From: an uncultured Stomatobaculum sp.
GTDB lineage: Bacteria; Bacillota; Clostridia; Lachnospirales; Lachnospiraceae
Length of the DNA stretch: 64,000 bases
Direction: 5' to 3'
Assembly (NCBI RefSeq): GCF_937924975.1
Contig: NZ_CALEYG010000028.1
Location: forward strand, 77,449-141,448
Shown: in pieces, positions 32,909-42,181 of the stretch
Numbering within the stretch: position 1 is the stretch's first letter
How the letters are laid out: every line of letters starts with the position of its first letter
Notes under the pieces: model-generated
Told to the model about the DNA's origin: nothing
Databases searched by the model: none
What the model saw: the letters and a program-made list of their open reading frames with translations, nothing else
Program-made: the position numbers and the translations under genes

Positions 32909-35167
32909 ATGGATATCTTTCGGCGCTATGCGCCCTTCATTCAGGACTTTATTTACCGCGAGCGCTGGCAGTCGCTCCGCGCCGTGCAGAATGCGGCGGG
33001 AGATGTGCTCTTTAACAGCGGGGATAACCTGCTGCTCTCAGCGGCCACAGCCTCCGGAAAGACGGAGGCTGCTTTTTTTCCGATTTTAACCTTGCTCTCG
33101 GAGGAACCCGCTACCTCGGTCGGCGTGCTCTATATTGCACCCTTGAAAGCGCTGATCAACGATCAATTTGAGCGCCTCGACCGGCTTTGCGAGCGCGCGG
33201 ACATACGGGTTACCAAGTGGCACGGAGATGCCTCGCGGAGCGCAAAGGAGAGGCTTATCAAGCACCCGGAGGGGATTTTACAGATTACGCCTGAGTCGCT
33301 GGAAGCTCTGCTTCTCCATCGGAAGGCGGCGGTTCCGACTCTCTTTTCGGATTTACGCTTTATTGTGATCGATGAGATTCATGCGCTGCTTCGGCAGGAC
33401 CGCGGGCGGCAGACCTTCTGCCTGATTGAGCGTCTTATGCGGCTCTCGGGCTGCAGACCGCGGCGGGTGGGGCTCTCCGCGACCATAGGCAATCCGAAGG
33501 AAGTGGGGCGCCTGCTCGCCGCGGGGAGCGGTCGTGCGACCGCGATTCCGCGCATGGAGCCCGGGAAGGAGCACTGGCGCTTATCGCTCGAACACTTTTG
33601 GAAGACGGGGCCGCAGTCGGGCACAGGGGATACGCGCTTTCCCACGTTGCCGCTTGACCGGGCGTTAGAGAGCGCGCCGCGGGGGGCAGATCCCGGTCTC
33701 GGCTATATTTACGCCCACAGCGCCGGCAAAAAGTGCCTCATTTTTACGAACTCCCGCGAGGAGTGCGAGCTGGTCTGTCAGGAGTTAAGGCAGTACTGCG
33801 AGGCCATGCGAGAACAAGATCGTTTTCTCATTCACCACGGGAATCTCTCGGCCTCCTACCGCGAGAGCGCGGAGGAGGAGATGCAGCGCGCGGACTCCTT
33901 AAAGAGCATCTGCGCGACGGCAACCTTGGAGCTCGGCATTGACGTGGGCAGGCTGGAGCGCGCCTTTCAGCTCGATGCGCCGTTTACGGTCTCCGGTTTT
34001 TTGCAGAGGCTCGGCAGAACGGGGCGGCGCGGTGCCCCCGCGGAGCTCTGGTTCGTGATGCGGGAAGAGCCAGCCGAAGCGCGGGCTTCGCTTCCGGAGG
34101 CCTTTCCTTGGTATCTTTTGCAGGGCATTGCCTTGGTGCAGCTCTACGCGGAGGAGCGCTATGTGGAGCCGCCGGACACGCGGCGTCTGCCCTACAGTCT
34201 CCTCTACCACCAGACCATGAGTACACTTGCCTCGGAGGGAGAACTCACACCACGGGAGCTTGTGCTCCGCGTCTTGACGCTCACGCCGTTTGAACGCATC
34301 TCGAAGGAGGAGTACGGCTTCCTCTTACAGCATTTACTCCGCATCGATCACATCAACCGCACGGCGGAAGGCGGGCTCATCATCGGCATCGCGGGAGAGC
34401 GTGTGGTGAACAATCATAAGTTCTATGCGGTTTTTCAGGAGAATGTGGAGTACACGGTGCGAACCGGGAGCGAGACCCTGGGAACCATTGTGAAGCCGCC
34501 GCCCGCGGGCGAAAAAATCGCGATTGCGGGGCGGGTCTGGGCCGTGGACGAGGTGGATCATAAGGCGCACACCGTGCTCTGCACCTTAATCAAGGGCAGG
34601 GTTCCGGCGTACTTCGGCGATGTTTCGGGCTCGATCGAAACGCGCATTCTGGAGCGCATGCGGAAGGCGCTTCTGGAAGAGCAGATTTATCCCTATCTAC
34701 AGAGGAATGCGGCGGGGCGGCTTTTGGAAGCGCGAACGCTGGCAGCGCGCACGCGGCTTAAAAAGACTTCGCTCTTGCCGCTCGGTGAAAAAATATGGGC
34801 GCTCTTTCCCTGGCTTGGGAGTTATGCCTTTCTCGCGCTGGAGCGCTTTTTAAAGCTGCGCTGTAAGGATAGGCTCGGTCTCAGGGGCTTCACCTCCGCG
34901 CGGCCGTATTATATGATCTTTTCAATGGAGGTCGGGGAAGAGGAGTTCTTTGAGATTTTGCTCGACGAGGCCCAAAAAGACTTTGCGCCGGAAGAGTTGC
35001 TCTACGAGCGCGAGGTCCCGGTCTTTGAAAAGTTTGACTGCTATGTACCGGAGGAACTCGTGCGCCGCGGTTTTGCGCGCGGCGTGCTGGATCTTGAGAC
35101 CATGCTAGCGCGTGTGCGCGGGCGGTTCGCATTGCAAGATTGTGATAGACCTGCTATAACAGGCTGA
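32909..35167 (+). CDS. Lhr-like DEAD/DEAH helicase (BrxHI-like)
   Basis: 752 residues. Motif I is ATASGKTEAA near 49, motif II DEIH near 155, motif III SATIG near 190, and the motif V/VI region is ATLELGIDVG...LQRLGRTGRRG near 335-375, all intact. The C-terminal half has the Lhr-type winged-helix and core domains (VNNHKFYAVF, YTVRTG). It follows the BrxD-like gene by nine bases and should be co-expressed. A 3'-5' DNA helicase coupled to a BrxD-type loader is the likely activity; a defence role is inferred. Confidence 0.85.
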   Translation: MDIFRRYAPFIQDFIYRERWQSLRAVQNAAGDVLFNSGDNLLLSAATASGKTEAAFFPILTLLSEEPATSVGVLYIAPLKALINDQFERLDRLCERADIRVTKWHGDASRSAKERLIKHPEGILQITPESLEALLLHRKAAVPTLFSDLRFIVIDEIHALLRQDRGRQTFCLIERLMRLSGCRPRRVGLSATIGNPKEVGRLLAAGSGRATAIPRMEPGKEHWRLSLEHFWKTGPQSGTGDTRFPTLPLDRALESAPRGADPGLGYIYAHSAGKKCLIFTNSREECELVCQELRQYCEAMREQDRFLIHHGNLSASYRESAEEEMQRADSLKSICATATLELGIDVGRLERAFQLDAPFTVSGFLQRLGRTGRRGAPAELWFVMREEPAEARASLPEAFPWYLLQGIALVQLYAEERYVEPPDTRRLPYSLLYHQTMSTLASEGELTPRELVLRVLTLTPFERISKEEYGFLLQHLLRIDHINRTAEGGLIIGIAGERVVNNHKFYAVFQENVEYTVRTGSETLGTIVKPPPAGEKIAIAGRVWAVDEVDHKAHTVLCTLIKGRVPAYFGDVSGSIETRILERMRKALLEEQIYPYLQRNAAGRLLEARTLAARTRLKKTSLLPLGEKIWALFPWLGSYAFLALERFLKLRCKDRLGLRGFTSARPYYMIFSMEVGEEEFFEILLDEAQKDFAPEELLYEREVPVFEKFDCYVPEELVRRGFARGVLDLETMLARVRGRFALQDCDRPAITG

Positions 35168-35204
35168 GAGAAGCCCATGTCGGGCGCTCGGAAAGGAAAG
35201 GCGT

Positions 35205-35762
35205 ATGCAGCGGGAATTCAGTGCAAAACAGTCGATTATCACACCGGAGGCCGTATTTATTATCGGAACTTACGATGAGAACGGTGTTCCGAACGCAATG
35301 AATGCAGCCTGGGGCATGCAGAGTGACTACGGGGAAATTACCATCCAGCTCGCAAAGCATAAGACCACGGATAATTTGAAGAAGACGGGCGGCTTTACGG
35401 TCGCCTTTGCAACCGAGAGCACGGTGGTCATCTCCGATTATTTCGGCATCGAGAGCGGCAATAAGATCAATAAGATCGAACAAGCGGACTGCCATGTGAG
35501 AAAGAGCGCGCATGTGAACGCACCCGTTATTGAAGAGTACCCGGTCACCTTAGAGTGCAAGGTGAAAAGTTACAGCGATGAGACCGGCCTTTTGGTCGGC
35601 GAGATTGTGGCGATGCAGGCGGACGAAGCGGTCTTAACGGACGGCAAAGTGGACTATGATAAGCTACGCCCCATCATGTTTGACATTTCGAGCATGAGCT
35701 ACCGCGTGATCGGGCCGGTGGTCGGCAAGGCGTACCACGACGGTCTGGTACTGAAAAAATAA
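35205..35762 (+). CDS. Flavin reductase-like FMN-binding split-barrel protein
   Basis: 185 residues. The N-terminal strands (AVFIIGTYDENGVPNAMNAAW) and the KHKTTDNLKKTGGFTVAFAT segment match the flavin reductase-like family that binds FMN in a split barrel. A central FGIESGNKINK motif follows. The physiological electron acceptor is unknown. CGGAAAGGAAAGG precedes the ATG and a strong terminator follows the stop. Confidence 0.85.
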   Translation: MQREFSAKQSIITPEAVFIIGTYDENGVPNAMNAAWGMQSDYGEITIQLAKHKTTDNLKKTGGFTVAFATESTVVISDYFGIESGNKINKIEQADCHVRKSAHVNAPVIEEYPVTLECKVKSYSDETGLLVGEIVAMQADEAVLTDGKVDYDKLRPIMFDISSMSYRVIGPVVGKAYHDGLVLKK

Positions 35763-35767
35763 GAGAG

Positions 35768-35796
35768 AGCTGCGGGGTCAAAGCCGCAGCTTTTTT
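35768..35796 (+). terminator. Rho-independent terminator
   Basis: AGCTGCGG and CCGCAGCT pair over 8 bp around GGTCAAAG and are followed by six Ts. Confidence 0.9.
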
Positions 35797-35835
35797 GACA
35801 GCGGCGTCTCCCCGGGAGCGTCGTGAGGGAAAAGC

Positions 35836-37152
35836 ATGAGATTATTCGGCGGCACGGATTTGGTGCTGTACTTCTTTTTTTACGCCTTTGCGGCGTGGGT
35901 GCTTGAGACTTTATTTTTCAGCCTCAAAAAACAGCGCTTTGTAAACTGCGGTATTCTGGATTTACCGTTGCTCCTAACGCACGGTGCGGCCATGGCAAAT
36001 TTAATTCTGGTGAGCAGCGGGGAGATGCCGGAGCGCTCACGCTTTTTGTTCGGCTTGGTGCAGACCTTGGCAATCGGGTACCTTTCGGAGTTCTTCGCGG
36101 AGCGTTTGCTCCGAAAGAAGCGCTCTGCCCTAGGCAGAATCAAACTGCGACCTAATTTTATGTTGCGCTTATTATGGGCGCTCGGGCTCAGCGCAATTTA
36201 TGAATCCCTGTTGATCGTCGTGCAGCCTTTGCTCTTTTCTTTCATTTCTCTGCTGCCTGTACTCGCGCTGCGCATCATTGCCGGGGTGTTGATGTTCGTT
36301 TTACTTAGTGACCTCGTGCTGGTGGCTGTTTTGGCGCGTTATGTCGCGGACTCCGCGGAACGGCAATTTTTGCAGATGCATAAGAAAAAACTCGGTGAAC
36401 GGCTGTCCGAGCATCTCTGGGACAGGGTATACCGCGTGTATCCCTCACTCCGGCAGACCGAAAGCGGCGGCATTGAGGCGGCAGAGCGGGAACTCCGCGC
36501 GCAGGGCGTGGTCTTTGCGGAGGGTATCAGCTTCGGAAAACTGGTCTGGATGCTGTTTCTCTGTGCTCTGATCGGCGATGTCATCGAGACCTTCTATGTC
36601 TATTTTACGGCGGGCGTTTGGATGCGGCGCTCCAGTCTGGTGCTCGGGCCGTTTAGCATTGTCTGGGGACTTGGGGCGGTCGTCCTGACGCTGGTCTTAT
36701 CCCGTGTCGAGAAGAAAAATAATTTGAGCATATTCTTTGCCGGCTTCTTCTTCGGCGGTGCCTTTGAGTATCTCTGTTCGGTCTTTACCGAGGCCTTTTT
36801 CGGCATGAAGTTTTGGGATTACAGTCATATCCCGCTGAATATAGACGGGAGAACCAATGTGCCCTTTATGGTATTCTGGGGCTTGCTCTCGGTTGTCTGG
36901 CTCCGCTACGCGTACCCGCCGATTTCCGCGCAGATTGAGAAAATCACACCGGTACTCGGCCTGGTGCTCAGTTGGGGCATCGCGATATTCCTAACTTGTG
37001 ATATGCTGGTCACGGCGGCCGTCATGGTGCGCGCCAACGCGAGGCTTACAAAGCCCGAGGCGGCAAACGTCGTGGAGGAATTTATAGACCGCTACTATCC
37101 GGAAGAAAGGGTCAGAAAGCTCTGGCCGAATATGAAATTTCTGGAGTCGTAA
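35836..37152 (+). CDS. Multi-pass membrane protein, putative ABC-transporter permease (PF06541)
   Basis: 438 residues with about ten hydrophobic segments arranged as two similar halves. Each half begins with a YFFFYAFAAWVLETLFF or LCALIGDVIETFYVYF type helix and carries the family wording VNCGILDLPLLLTHG or RRSSLVLGPFSIVWGLG. These proteins are called putative ABC-transporter type permeases, but no ATPase is adjacent, so the transport role is unproven. AGGGAAAAGC precedes the ATG. The small membrane gene behind it is probably co-transcribed. Confidence 0.82.
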   Translation: MRLFGGTDLVLYFFFYAFAAWVLETLFFSLKKQRFVNCGILDLPLLLTHGAAMANLILVSSGEMPERSRFLFGLVQTLAIGYLSEFFAERLLRKKRSALGRIKLRPNFMLRLLWALGLSAIYESLLIVVQPLLFSFISLLPVLALRIIAGVLMFVLLSDLVLVAVLARYVADSAERQFLQMHKKKLGERLSEHLWDRVYRVYPSLRQTESGGIEAAERELRAQGVVFAEGISFGKLVWMLFLCALIGDVIETFYVYFTAGVWMRRSSLVLGPFSIVWGLGAVVLTLVLSRVEKKNNLSIFFAGFFFGGAFEYLCSVFTEAFFGMKFWDYSHIPLNIDGRTNVPFMVFWGLLSVVWLRYAYPPISAQIEKITPVLGLVLSWGIAIFLTCDMLVTAAVMVRANARLTKPEAANVVEEFIDRYYPEERVRKLWPNMKFLES

Positions 37153-37167
37153 GAGAAGGGAGGATAT

Positions 37168-37386
37168 ATGCCGTTTTTAATTTTTGCTTTGCTCATGTGG
37201 CTCATCTTAAAGTGCACGGGTCTTCTGTTTCGTATTATCGGTAAGGCGCTCAGCCTTACCTTTGGCGTGATCGGCTACATACTGCTCGCGGCAATCGGGA
37301 TTATCGGTTTCGGTGTGAGCTTACTGGCAGGCGCCGTGGTGGTGATTGCCGGGATACTCGCGTTGTTTTTCCTGTTCTTGCGTTAA
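37168..37386 (+). CDS. Small two-helix membrane protein
   Basis: 72 residues, almost wholly hydrophobic (PFLIFALLMWLILKCTGLLF, GYILLAAIGIIGFGVSLL, VVVIAGILALFFLFL), with a GKALSLTFG loop. GAAGGGAGGATAT precedes the ATG, 15 bases after the permease. Function unknown. Confidence 0.7.
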   Translation: MPFLIFALLMWLILKCTGLLFRIIGKALSLTFGVIGYILLAAIGIIGFGVSLLAGAVVVIAGILALFFLFLR

Positions 37387-37410
37387 CAACATCCGGTGGA
37401 GGAAAAAGAA

Positions 37411-40400
37411 GTGCAGGAGAACGAGAATAGGGGATTTGAACTTGAAGTTTGCGTGGACAGCGTGGAGTCCGGCATTGCTGCGGAAGCAGGCGGGGCGGAC
37501 CGTCTGGAACTCTGCGGGAGCTTAGAGATAGGTGGCGTCACGCCGAGTTTCGGCTTATTTTCAGAACTGAGAAAGCGGGTCACGCTGCCGCTCTTTGTCA
37601 TGCTGCGTCCGCGTTTCGGCGATTTCTGCTATACGGAGGAAGAGTGCCGAGAGCTCGCGGCGGAGGCAGAGCGCTTTCAGGCGGCCGGGGCGGATGGGTT
37701 TGTGCTCGGTATGCTGAAACCCGACGGAAGCTTGGACCGTGAGCGCATTGCGGAACTCATGAAGCACTGCGGCGGCAGACCGGTCACCCTGCACCGCTGC
37801 TTTGATCTCTGTAAGGATCCCTTTGAGGCGCTTCGGACAGCGGAGGAACTCGGGATAGCGCGCATCCTTACTTCCGGTCAGGCAAATACCGCTGAAGAGG
37901 GCGTCGTAGCCCTTGCCTCTCTCGCACAGGAGGCAAAGAGCCTTCGGCTTATGGCGGGCTCCGGTGTCTCGGCGGAAAAAATCGAGGCGCTTTACCGCGA
38001 GACCGGGATTCTCTCGTATCATATGTCCGGCAAGGTAAACGGGGAGAGTCCCATGCAGTTCCGGCGAGAGGGCGTCTCCATGGGGCTGCCGGGCTTCAGC
38101 GAGTACAGTAGGAGCTATACTTCTGCGGAAAAGGTGAAAGCGGCAAGAGAAGTGCTGGAGCGCCTTGACCGCGAGCGGAATCCGGAGGACTGGCACCCCA
38201 CGGCGGATACGGAGCGGGAAATCAACGAGGCTTTCTTTGCGCGCCTCAAAAAGTGTGAAGGGCTGAGAGCGGGCTACCGCGCGAGTGTTGCCGCTGCGGG
38301 AACGCTGACCAGCGGTGAGAGAACGGCGCTCCGCTACTATTATGCGCTGCTTCCGGAGAGCGATCTCTGCGGCTATGACTTCTCGCCCGAGACTTTGCTC
38401 TCCTTCCTTCGCCCCACGCTCAGGCTTTACCGTGAGCGTGCGGCAGTTCGTGAACTCCCGGAGAGCTATTTCCTCCAGTACGTCCTTTTGCCGCGCGTCA
38501 ACAACGAGGAGTTCCGCCCGGTCCGGGAAAAGCTCGCAAACTGCATTGCCGCTCACTTGGCGGAACAGGGCGAAGAGGCACTGAGCGGTGCAGCGCTTGC
38601 GCGCGCGGTGAACTATGCCTGCGCTTCCGAGGGCAGCTATGTGTCGAGCGACAGCAGAACCATTTCCGCGGCGGGCTTTTTGGAGTCCGGGCAGGGGCGC
38701 TGCGGTGAAGAGTCGGTCTTCTATGTCAATGCGCTCCGCGCAGTCGGCATTCCGGCGCGCCAGGTCTATGCACCCTGGTGGGCGCACTGCGAGGACAATC
38801 ACGCTTGGGTTGAGTATTGGGTGGACGGCGCTTGGCACTTTGCGGGTGCCTGCGAGCCCACGGAGAAGGATGACAACGGCTGGTTCATTGCGGCGGCTGC
38901 GCGCGCCATGCTTGTGCACGCCCGCTATTATCCGTTGACACCCGCGGCCGACACGGCGCTGGACCGCGCAACCCTCGCGGGAGAAGAGATACTCGGCGGT
39001 CAGAACGGTGTCCTCTACTTGAATCAGCTTGCGCGCTATGCGGATCCGGTGAAACTGACCGTTCAGGCGGAAGATGCGGAACTCGTGGAGCTTTGCCTCC
39101 TAAACAGCGCGGGCATACGCCCCATCTCAATGTACAAGCCGGAGGCGGGTGTCGAAAAGACCGTTTCCCTCGGAAAGGGCAGTGTGTATGTCCGCTTCCG
39201 TCACCCGGGCAAGAATAAGGCTGTCATGGCTGACCTCCGCGCGGGAGATCTGCGCATTGCGGAGTGCGACTGCAAAGAAGAGGCAGAAGAGCAAGAATTC
39301 CGTTTCTTTGCGCCGAACGGCAGCCGCAGCGCGCCCAAGCAGACCGCGGAAGAGCAGGCACTCGGCCGCGAAAAGTATGTGCGCTGCAATGAAAAGCTTA
39401 AGGCAAAGCGCGCTGCACGCCGCGACCGCACGCGTGCCTTTTTGGAGCGAGCGACATCGCAGGAAGAGCGCATGTATCGGAATGCCTTTGTGGCTTCGCT
39501 CTCCGAAAAAGACAGGATAGACGTAAGAGAAGAACTGCTTGAGACAGAGTTTCAGGCTGCCATGCGGCAGGTCGGAACGCTCACGGCGCGCGCCTTTCTG
39601 GAGGGCGTACTCCCGGAGCGCTTTGGCCTTGAGCCGCTCTGCCGTTTCCGCGGCGAAGCGGAACTCAGTGCAGCCGAGCAGAAGATGCTCGGCGCACGCC
39701 TTGCGAGCGAAAACTTGAGTGATGCGGAGATCCTTTCGGCACTCCGCCGCCTAAGAGGCAGCGGCATTCCGGTGAAACTCAGAAATGAGGACGGCGCACC
39801 GCTCTTCTTTGCGGACGGCGACTTCCGCCCCTTCCGCGAGGTGGATGCGGCGAGAAATCATCTCACGCTTCAAAAGCCGGAGGGAGAGCTCCGCTACGAA
39901 CAGCACTGGACGCTCTACCGAGACGGAAAGGAACTGGATTTTGAAAAGAAGCAGTGGGAAGAGAATACGCTCACGCTGCTTCTGCCGGACGGCAAGTATG
40001 AGCTCTTTACCGAGAAGCGCCTGCCGAACGGCAATGCCTACGGAAAGCGCGTGGCCTTTGCGCTCGCAGGCGGCGAAGAAAAAACGCATTTGCTCAGCTT
40101 CCCGGAGGTGACGGCAGAGGAATTGCTCGGAAAGATTGTCATTCCGGAAATCGGCGGGCAGGCTTACGAGACCCCGTTTACCATGGAGTTCTTCCTGGCG
40201 CCGGGCGAAGAGCCGAGTGAGCACATCGCAAATGAAATTCTCGCGGAGACAGAGTCTCTAAAGGCGCTCTGCGCGCAAAAAAAACTCTCCCTGCGCTTCT
40301 ACCTCAGAGAGGTAGCCGCGGCAGAGAGAGGAAGTTGTAAGACACTGAAGAGCCTGTTCCCCGAGGCATTTTCCTGCCCGGAGGATTACGATGCCAAGGA

Positions 40401-40569
40401 GGAAGTCCTGGCTCGCAAGCTCTTCCTGGAACCCGGTCAGTTGCCGCTCAGCATTTTGCGTCGCGGCCGTGACTGCGCGATTTTCTCCGCAGCAGGCTAC
40501 CGGGTCGGGCTCATTGCCCTGATGTCAGAACTCTTGACGGTGAGTGAGGCGAGCGCTCCTTCTCTTTGA
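37411..40569 (+). CDS. CutC-like TIM barrel fused to a transglutaminase-like protease domain
   Basis: About 1052 residues from the GTG at 37411, preceded by TGGAGG eight bases upstream; the in-frame GTG at 37396 has no such site. Residues about 8-250 form a complete CutC domain (LEVCVDSVESGIAAEAGGADRLELC, VMLRPRFGDFCYT, VTLHRCFD, ILTSGQA). Residues about 390-510 are a transglutaminase core with C431 (GRCGEES), H464 (NHAWVEYW) and a following D/E-rich GACEPTEKDD. A long C-terminal part (600-1052) includes beta-sandwich-like segments. CutC proteins normally stand alone at about 240-250 residues. Convergent with the antiporter, with 59 bases of 3' overlap. Confidence 0.85.
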   Translation: MQENENRGFELEVCVDSVESGIAAEAGGADRLELCGSLEIGGVTPSFGLFSELRKRVTLPLFVMLRPRFGDFCYTEEECRELAAEAERFQAAGADGFVLGMLKPDGSLDRERIAELMKHCGGRPVTLHRCFDLCKDPFEALRTAEELGIARILTSGQANTAEEGVVALASLAQEAKSLRLMAGSGVSAEKIEALYRETGILSYHMSGKVNGESPMQFRREGVSMGLPGFSEYSRSYTSAEKVKAAREVLERLDRERNPEDWHPTADTEREINEAFFARLKKCEGLRAGYRASVAAAGTLTSGERTALRYYYALLPESDLCGYDFSPETLLSFLRPTLRLYRERAAVRELPESYFLQYVLLPRVNNEEFRPVREKLANCIAAHLAEQGEEALSGAALARAVNYACASEGSYVSSDSRTISAAGFLESGQGRCGEESVFYVNALRAVGIPARQVYAPWWAHCEDNHAWVEYWVDGAWHFAGACEPTEKDDNGWFIAAAARAMLVHARYYPLTPAADTALDRATLAGEEILGGQNGVLYLNQLARYADPVKLTVQAEDAELVELCLLNSAGIRPISMYKPEAGVEKTVSLGKGSVYVRFRHPGKNKAVMADLRAGDLRIAECDCKEEAEEQEFRFFAPNGSRSAPKQTAEEQALGREKYVRCNEKLKAKRAARRDRTRAFLERATSQEERMYRNAFVASLSEKDRIDVREELLETEFQAAMRQVGTLTARAFLEGVLPERFGLEPLCRFRGEAELSAAEQKMLGARLASENLSDAEILSALRRLRGSGIPVKLRNEDGAPLFFADGDFRPFREVDAARNHLTLQKPEGELRYEQHWTLYRDGKELDFEKKQWEENTLTLLLPDGKYELFTEKRLPNGNAYGKRVAFALAGGEEKTHLLSFPEVTAEELLGKIVIPEIGGQAYETPFTMEFFLAPGEEPSEHIANEILAETESLKALCAQKKLSLRFYLREVAAAERGSCKTLKSLFPEAFSCPEDYDAKEEVLARKLFLEPGQLPLSILRRGRDCAIFSAAGYRVGLIALMSELLTVSEASAPSL

Positions 40570-42157
40570 GGCGCGTCAGCATCAGGGTATCGCCCTCAAG
40601 AATTTCGGTCTGACCGTTCGGAATAATACTTTGATTACCGCGCCGGATGAGGAAAATAATCTCTCCGCGCGGTAAATTTATGTCTCGAATATGGCTGTGG
40701 AGATATTCGCTCGACTTGTCAATCTCAATCTCCGAGAGCTGCATGGCGTTTTTCGTCTGCACCGCGGGGGCGCAGAGAATCAGAGAGTCGCCTGCTTCCA
40801 GCAGTGTGCTGCCCTTCGGAATCAGCTTTTGCTCGCCGCGCACAATGAGAAGAAACAGGAACTGGAGCGGCAGGGAAAGCTCGAAAATGCGTTTCCCGAC
40901 CCACTCATTGTCCTCGGCGAGTGTGAGCTGAATGAACTGCACCGGTAGCTCCTCGCTGTAGTCGGTGAAGGTCTTCATGACATCGTTGCTTAAGTCAATC
41001 ATATCGAAGCGCCGCGCTGCAAAGGGCAGGAGACTGCCCTGCACCAGGAGAGACAAGAGAACGACAAAGAAGATAATGTGGAAAAAGCGCGTGTCGCTCT
41101 TTAAGGTCTGCACCGCCATAATCGCAAAGACAATCGAGGAGGCTCCGCGGAGTCCCGCAAAGGAAATGAGGCGGCTCTGTCCCTTGCTCGCGCGAAACGG
41201 CAGAAGCAGGAGTTTCACCGCGAGCGGGCGCGCAATCAGGGTGAGGAACAGAAACACCGAGACCGCGGAGACCAGAACACCCGGGAGCAGCGAGGGCGTC
41301 GCGAGCAGGCCGAGCAGGAAAAAGACCGCTATCTGCATGAGGCCGGTCAAGCCGTCAAAGAAGTGGACAATGTTCTTCTTGCCGCTCATTTTCACATTTC
41401 CGAGGATGATGCCGGTCAGGTAGGTCGAGAGATAGCCGTTGCCGCCGAGCGCCGCGGAGAGCGCATAGGAAAAGAGCGCAATGCCCGCGATGAAGATAAC
41501 GTCGAAACCGTCTACCTCAAAGGAAACGCTCTTTAAAATGCGGTAGGACAGAAGGCCGCAGAGCACGCCGATTGCGATGCCGAAGACAAGCTGCGCGGTC
41601 AAGAGGCGGAGTATGCTGCCGACATCGGCTTTGCCGGTCAGAAAGGAGAGGCAGACCAGTGTCAGCATGTAGGCAATCGGGTCGTTACTGCCGCTCTCGA
41701 GTTCCAGAATCGAGGCGGTATTCTCTTTTAAGTCAAGTTTCCGGGAGCGGAGCACCGAGAAGACGGAGGCCGCGTCCGTGCTGGCGAGGGTTGAGCCGGT
41801 CAGAAAGCAGAGCCAGAGCTCGCGCCGAAGCAAGAGAAAGAGGAAGAGCCCGAGAAAGAGAGCGGTCAGAAACACGCCCGCCGTCGACAGCAGTACGGAT
41901 TGGCGCGCCACCGGGCGCGCCATTTTCCAGTTGGTGCCGAAACCGCCGTAAAACATGATAAAAATCAGGGCGACGGAGCAAACCGTCTCCGAGAGCGCAA
42001 AGTTATTGAAGGAAATGCGCGCAAAGCCGTCGCTTCCGAAGGCCATTCCGAGGAGAATAAAGACAAAGAGAGTCGGAATGCCGAAACGGAACGAGATTTT
42101 ATTGAAGAAGATACAGGAAAAAATAATCAGTGTAATCAGCAGTAAATTGAAATTCAT
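40511..42157 (-). CDS. Cation/proton antiporter, NhaP2-like with C-terminal TrkA-C domain
   Basis: 548 residues from the ATG at 42157, which has AAAGGA nine bases upstream; a GTG six bases earlier is too close. Residues 1-390 hold about twelve membrane segments of the CPA family, with the ion-binding region TGSTLASTDAASVFSVL and ELESGSNDPIAYML. The soluble C-terminus (about 400-545) has TrkA-C-type repeats (QLTLAEDNEWVGKRIFELSL, SLILCAPA, and a second such unit ending in GDTLMLTR). It is probably a K+ or Na+/H+ antiporter of the plasma membrane. Confidence 0.87.
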   Translation of the reverse strand: MNFNLLLITLIIFSCIFFNKISFRFGIPTLFVFILLGMAFGSDGFARISFNNFALSETVCSVALIFIMFYGGFGTNWKMARPVARQSVLLSTAGVFLTALFLGLFLFLLLRRELWLCFLTGSTLASTDAASVFSVLRSRKLDLKENTASILELESGSNDPIAYMLTLVCLSFLTGKADVGSILRLLTAQLVFGIAIGVLCGLLSYRILKSVSFEVDGFDVIFIAGIALFSYALSAALGGNGYLSTYLTGIILGNVKMSGKKNIVHFFDGLTGLMQIAVFFLLGLLATPSLLPGVLVSAVSVFLFLTLIARPLAVKLLLLPFRASKGQSRLISFAGLRGASSIVFAIMAVQTLKSDTRFFHIIFFVVLLSLLVQGSLLPFAARRFDMIDLSNDVMKTFTDYSEELPVQFIQLTLAEDNEWVGKRIFELSLPLQFLFLLIVRGEQKLIPKGSTLLEAGDSLILCAPAVQTKNAMQLSEIEIDKSSEYLHSHIRDINLPRGEIIFLIRRGNQSIIPNGQTEILEGDTLMLTRLKEKERSPHSPSRVLTSGQ

Positions 42158-42181
42158 GAGCACGGTTCCTTTGCGCCCGCG

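Noticed and set aside
29647..35167. BREX system
   Set aside because: BrxD- and BrxHI-like genes are present, but no PglX methylase, PglZ, BrxA, BrxB or BrxC gene is in the window.
37561..38919. 452-codon minus-strand frame opposite the CutC fusion
   Set aside because: Shadow of the plus-strand gene, whose CutC and transglutaminase motifs are unmistakable.
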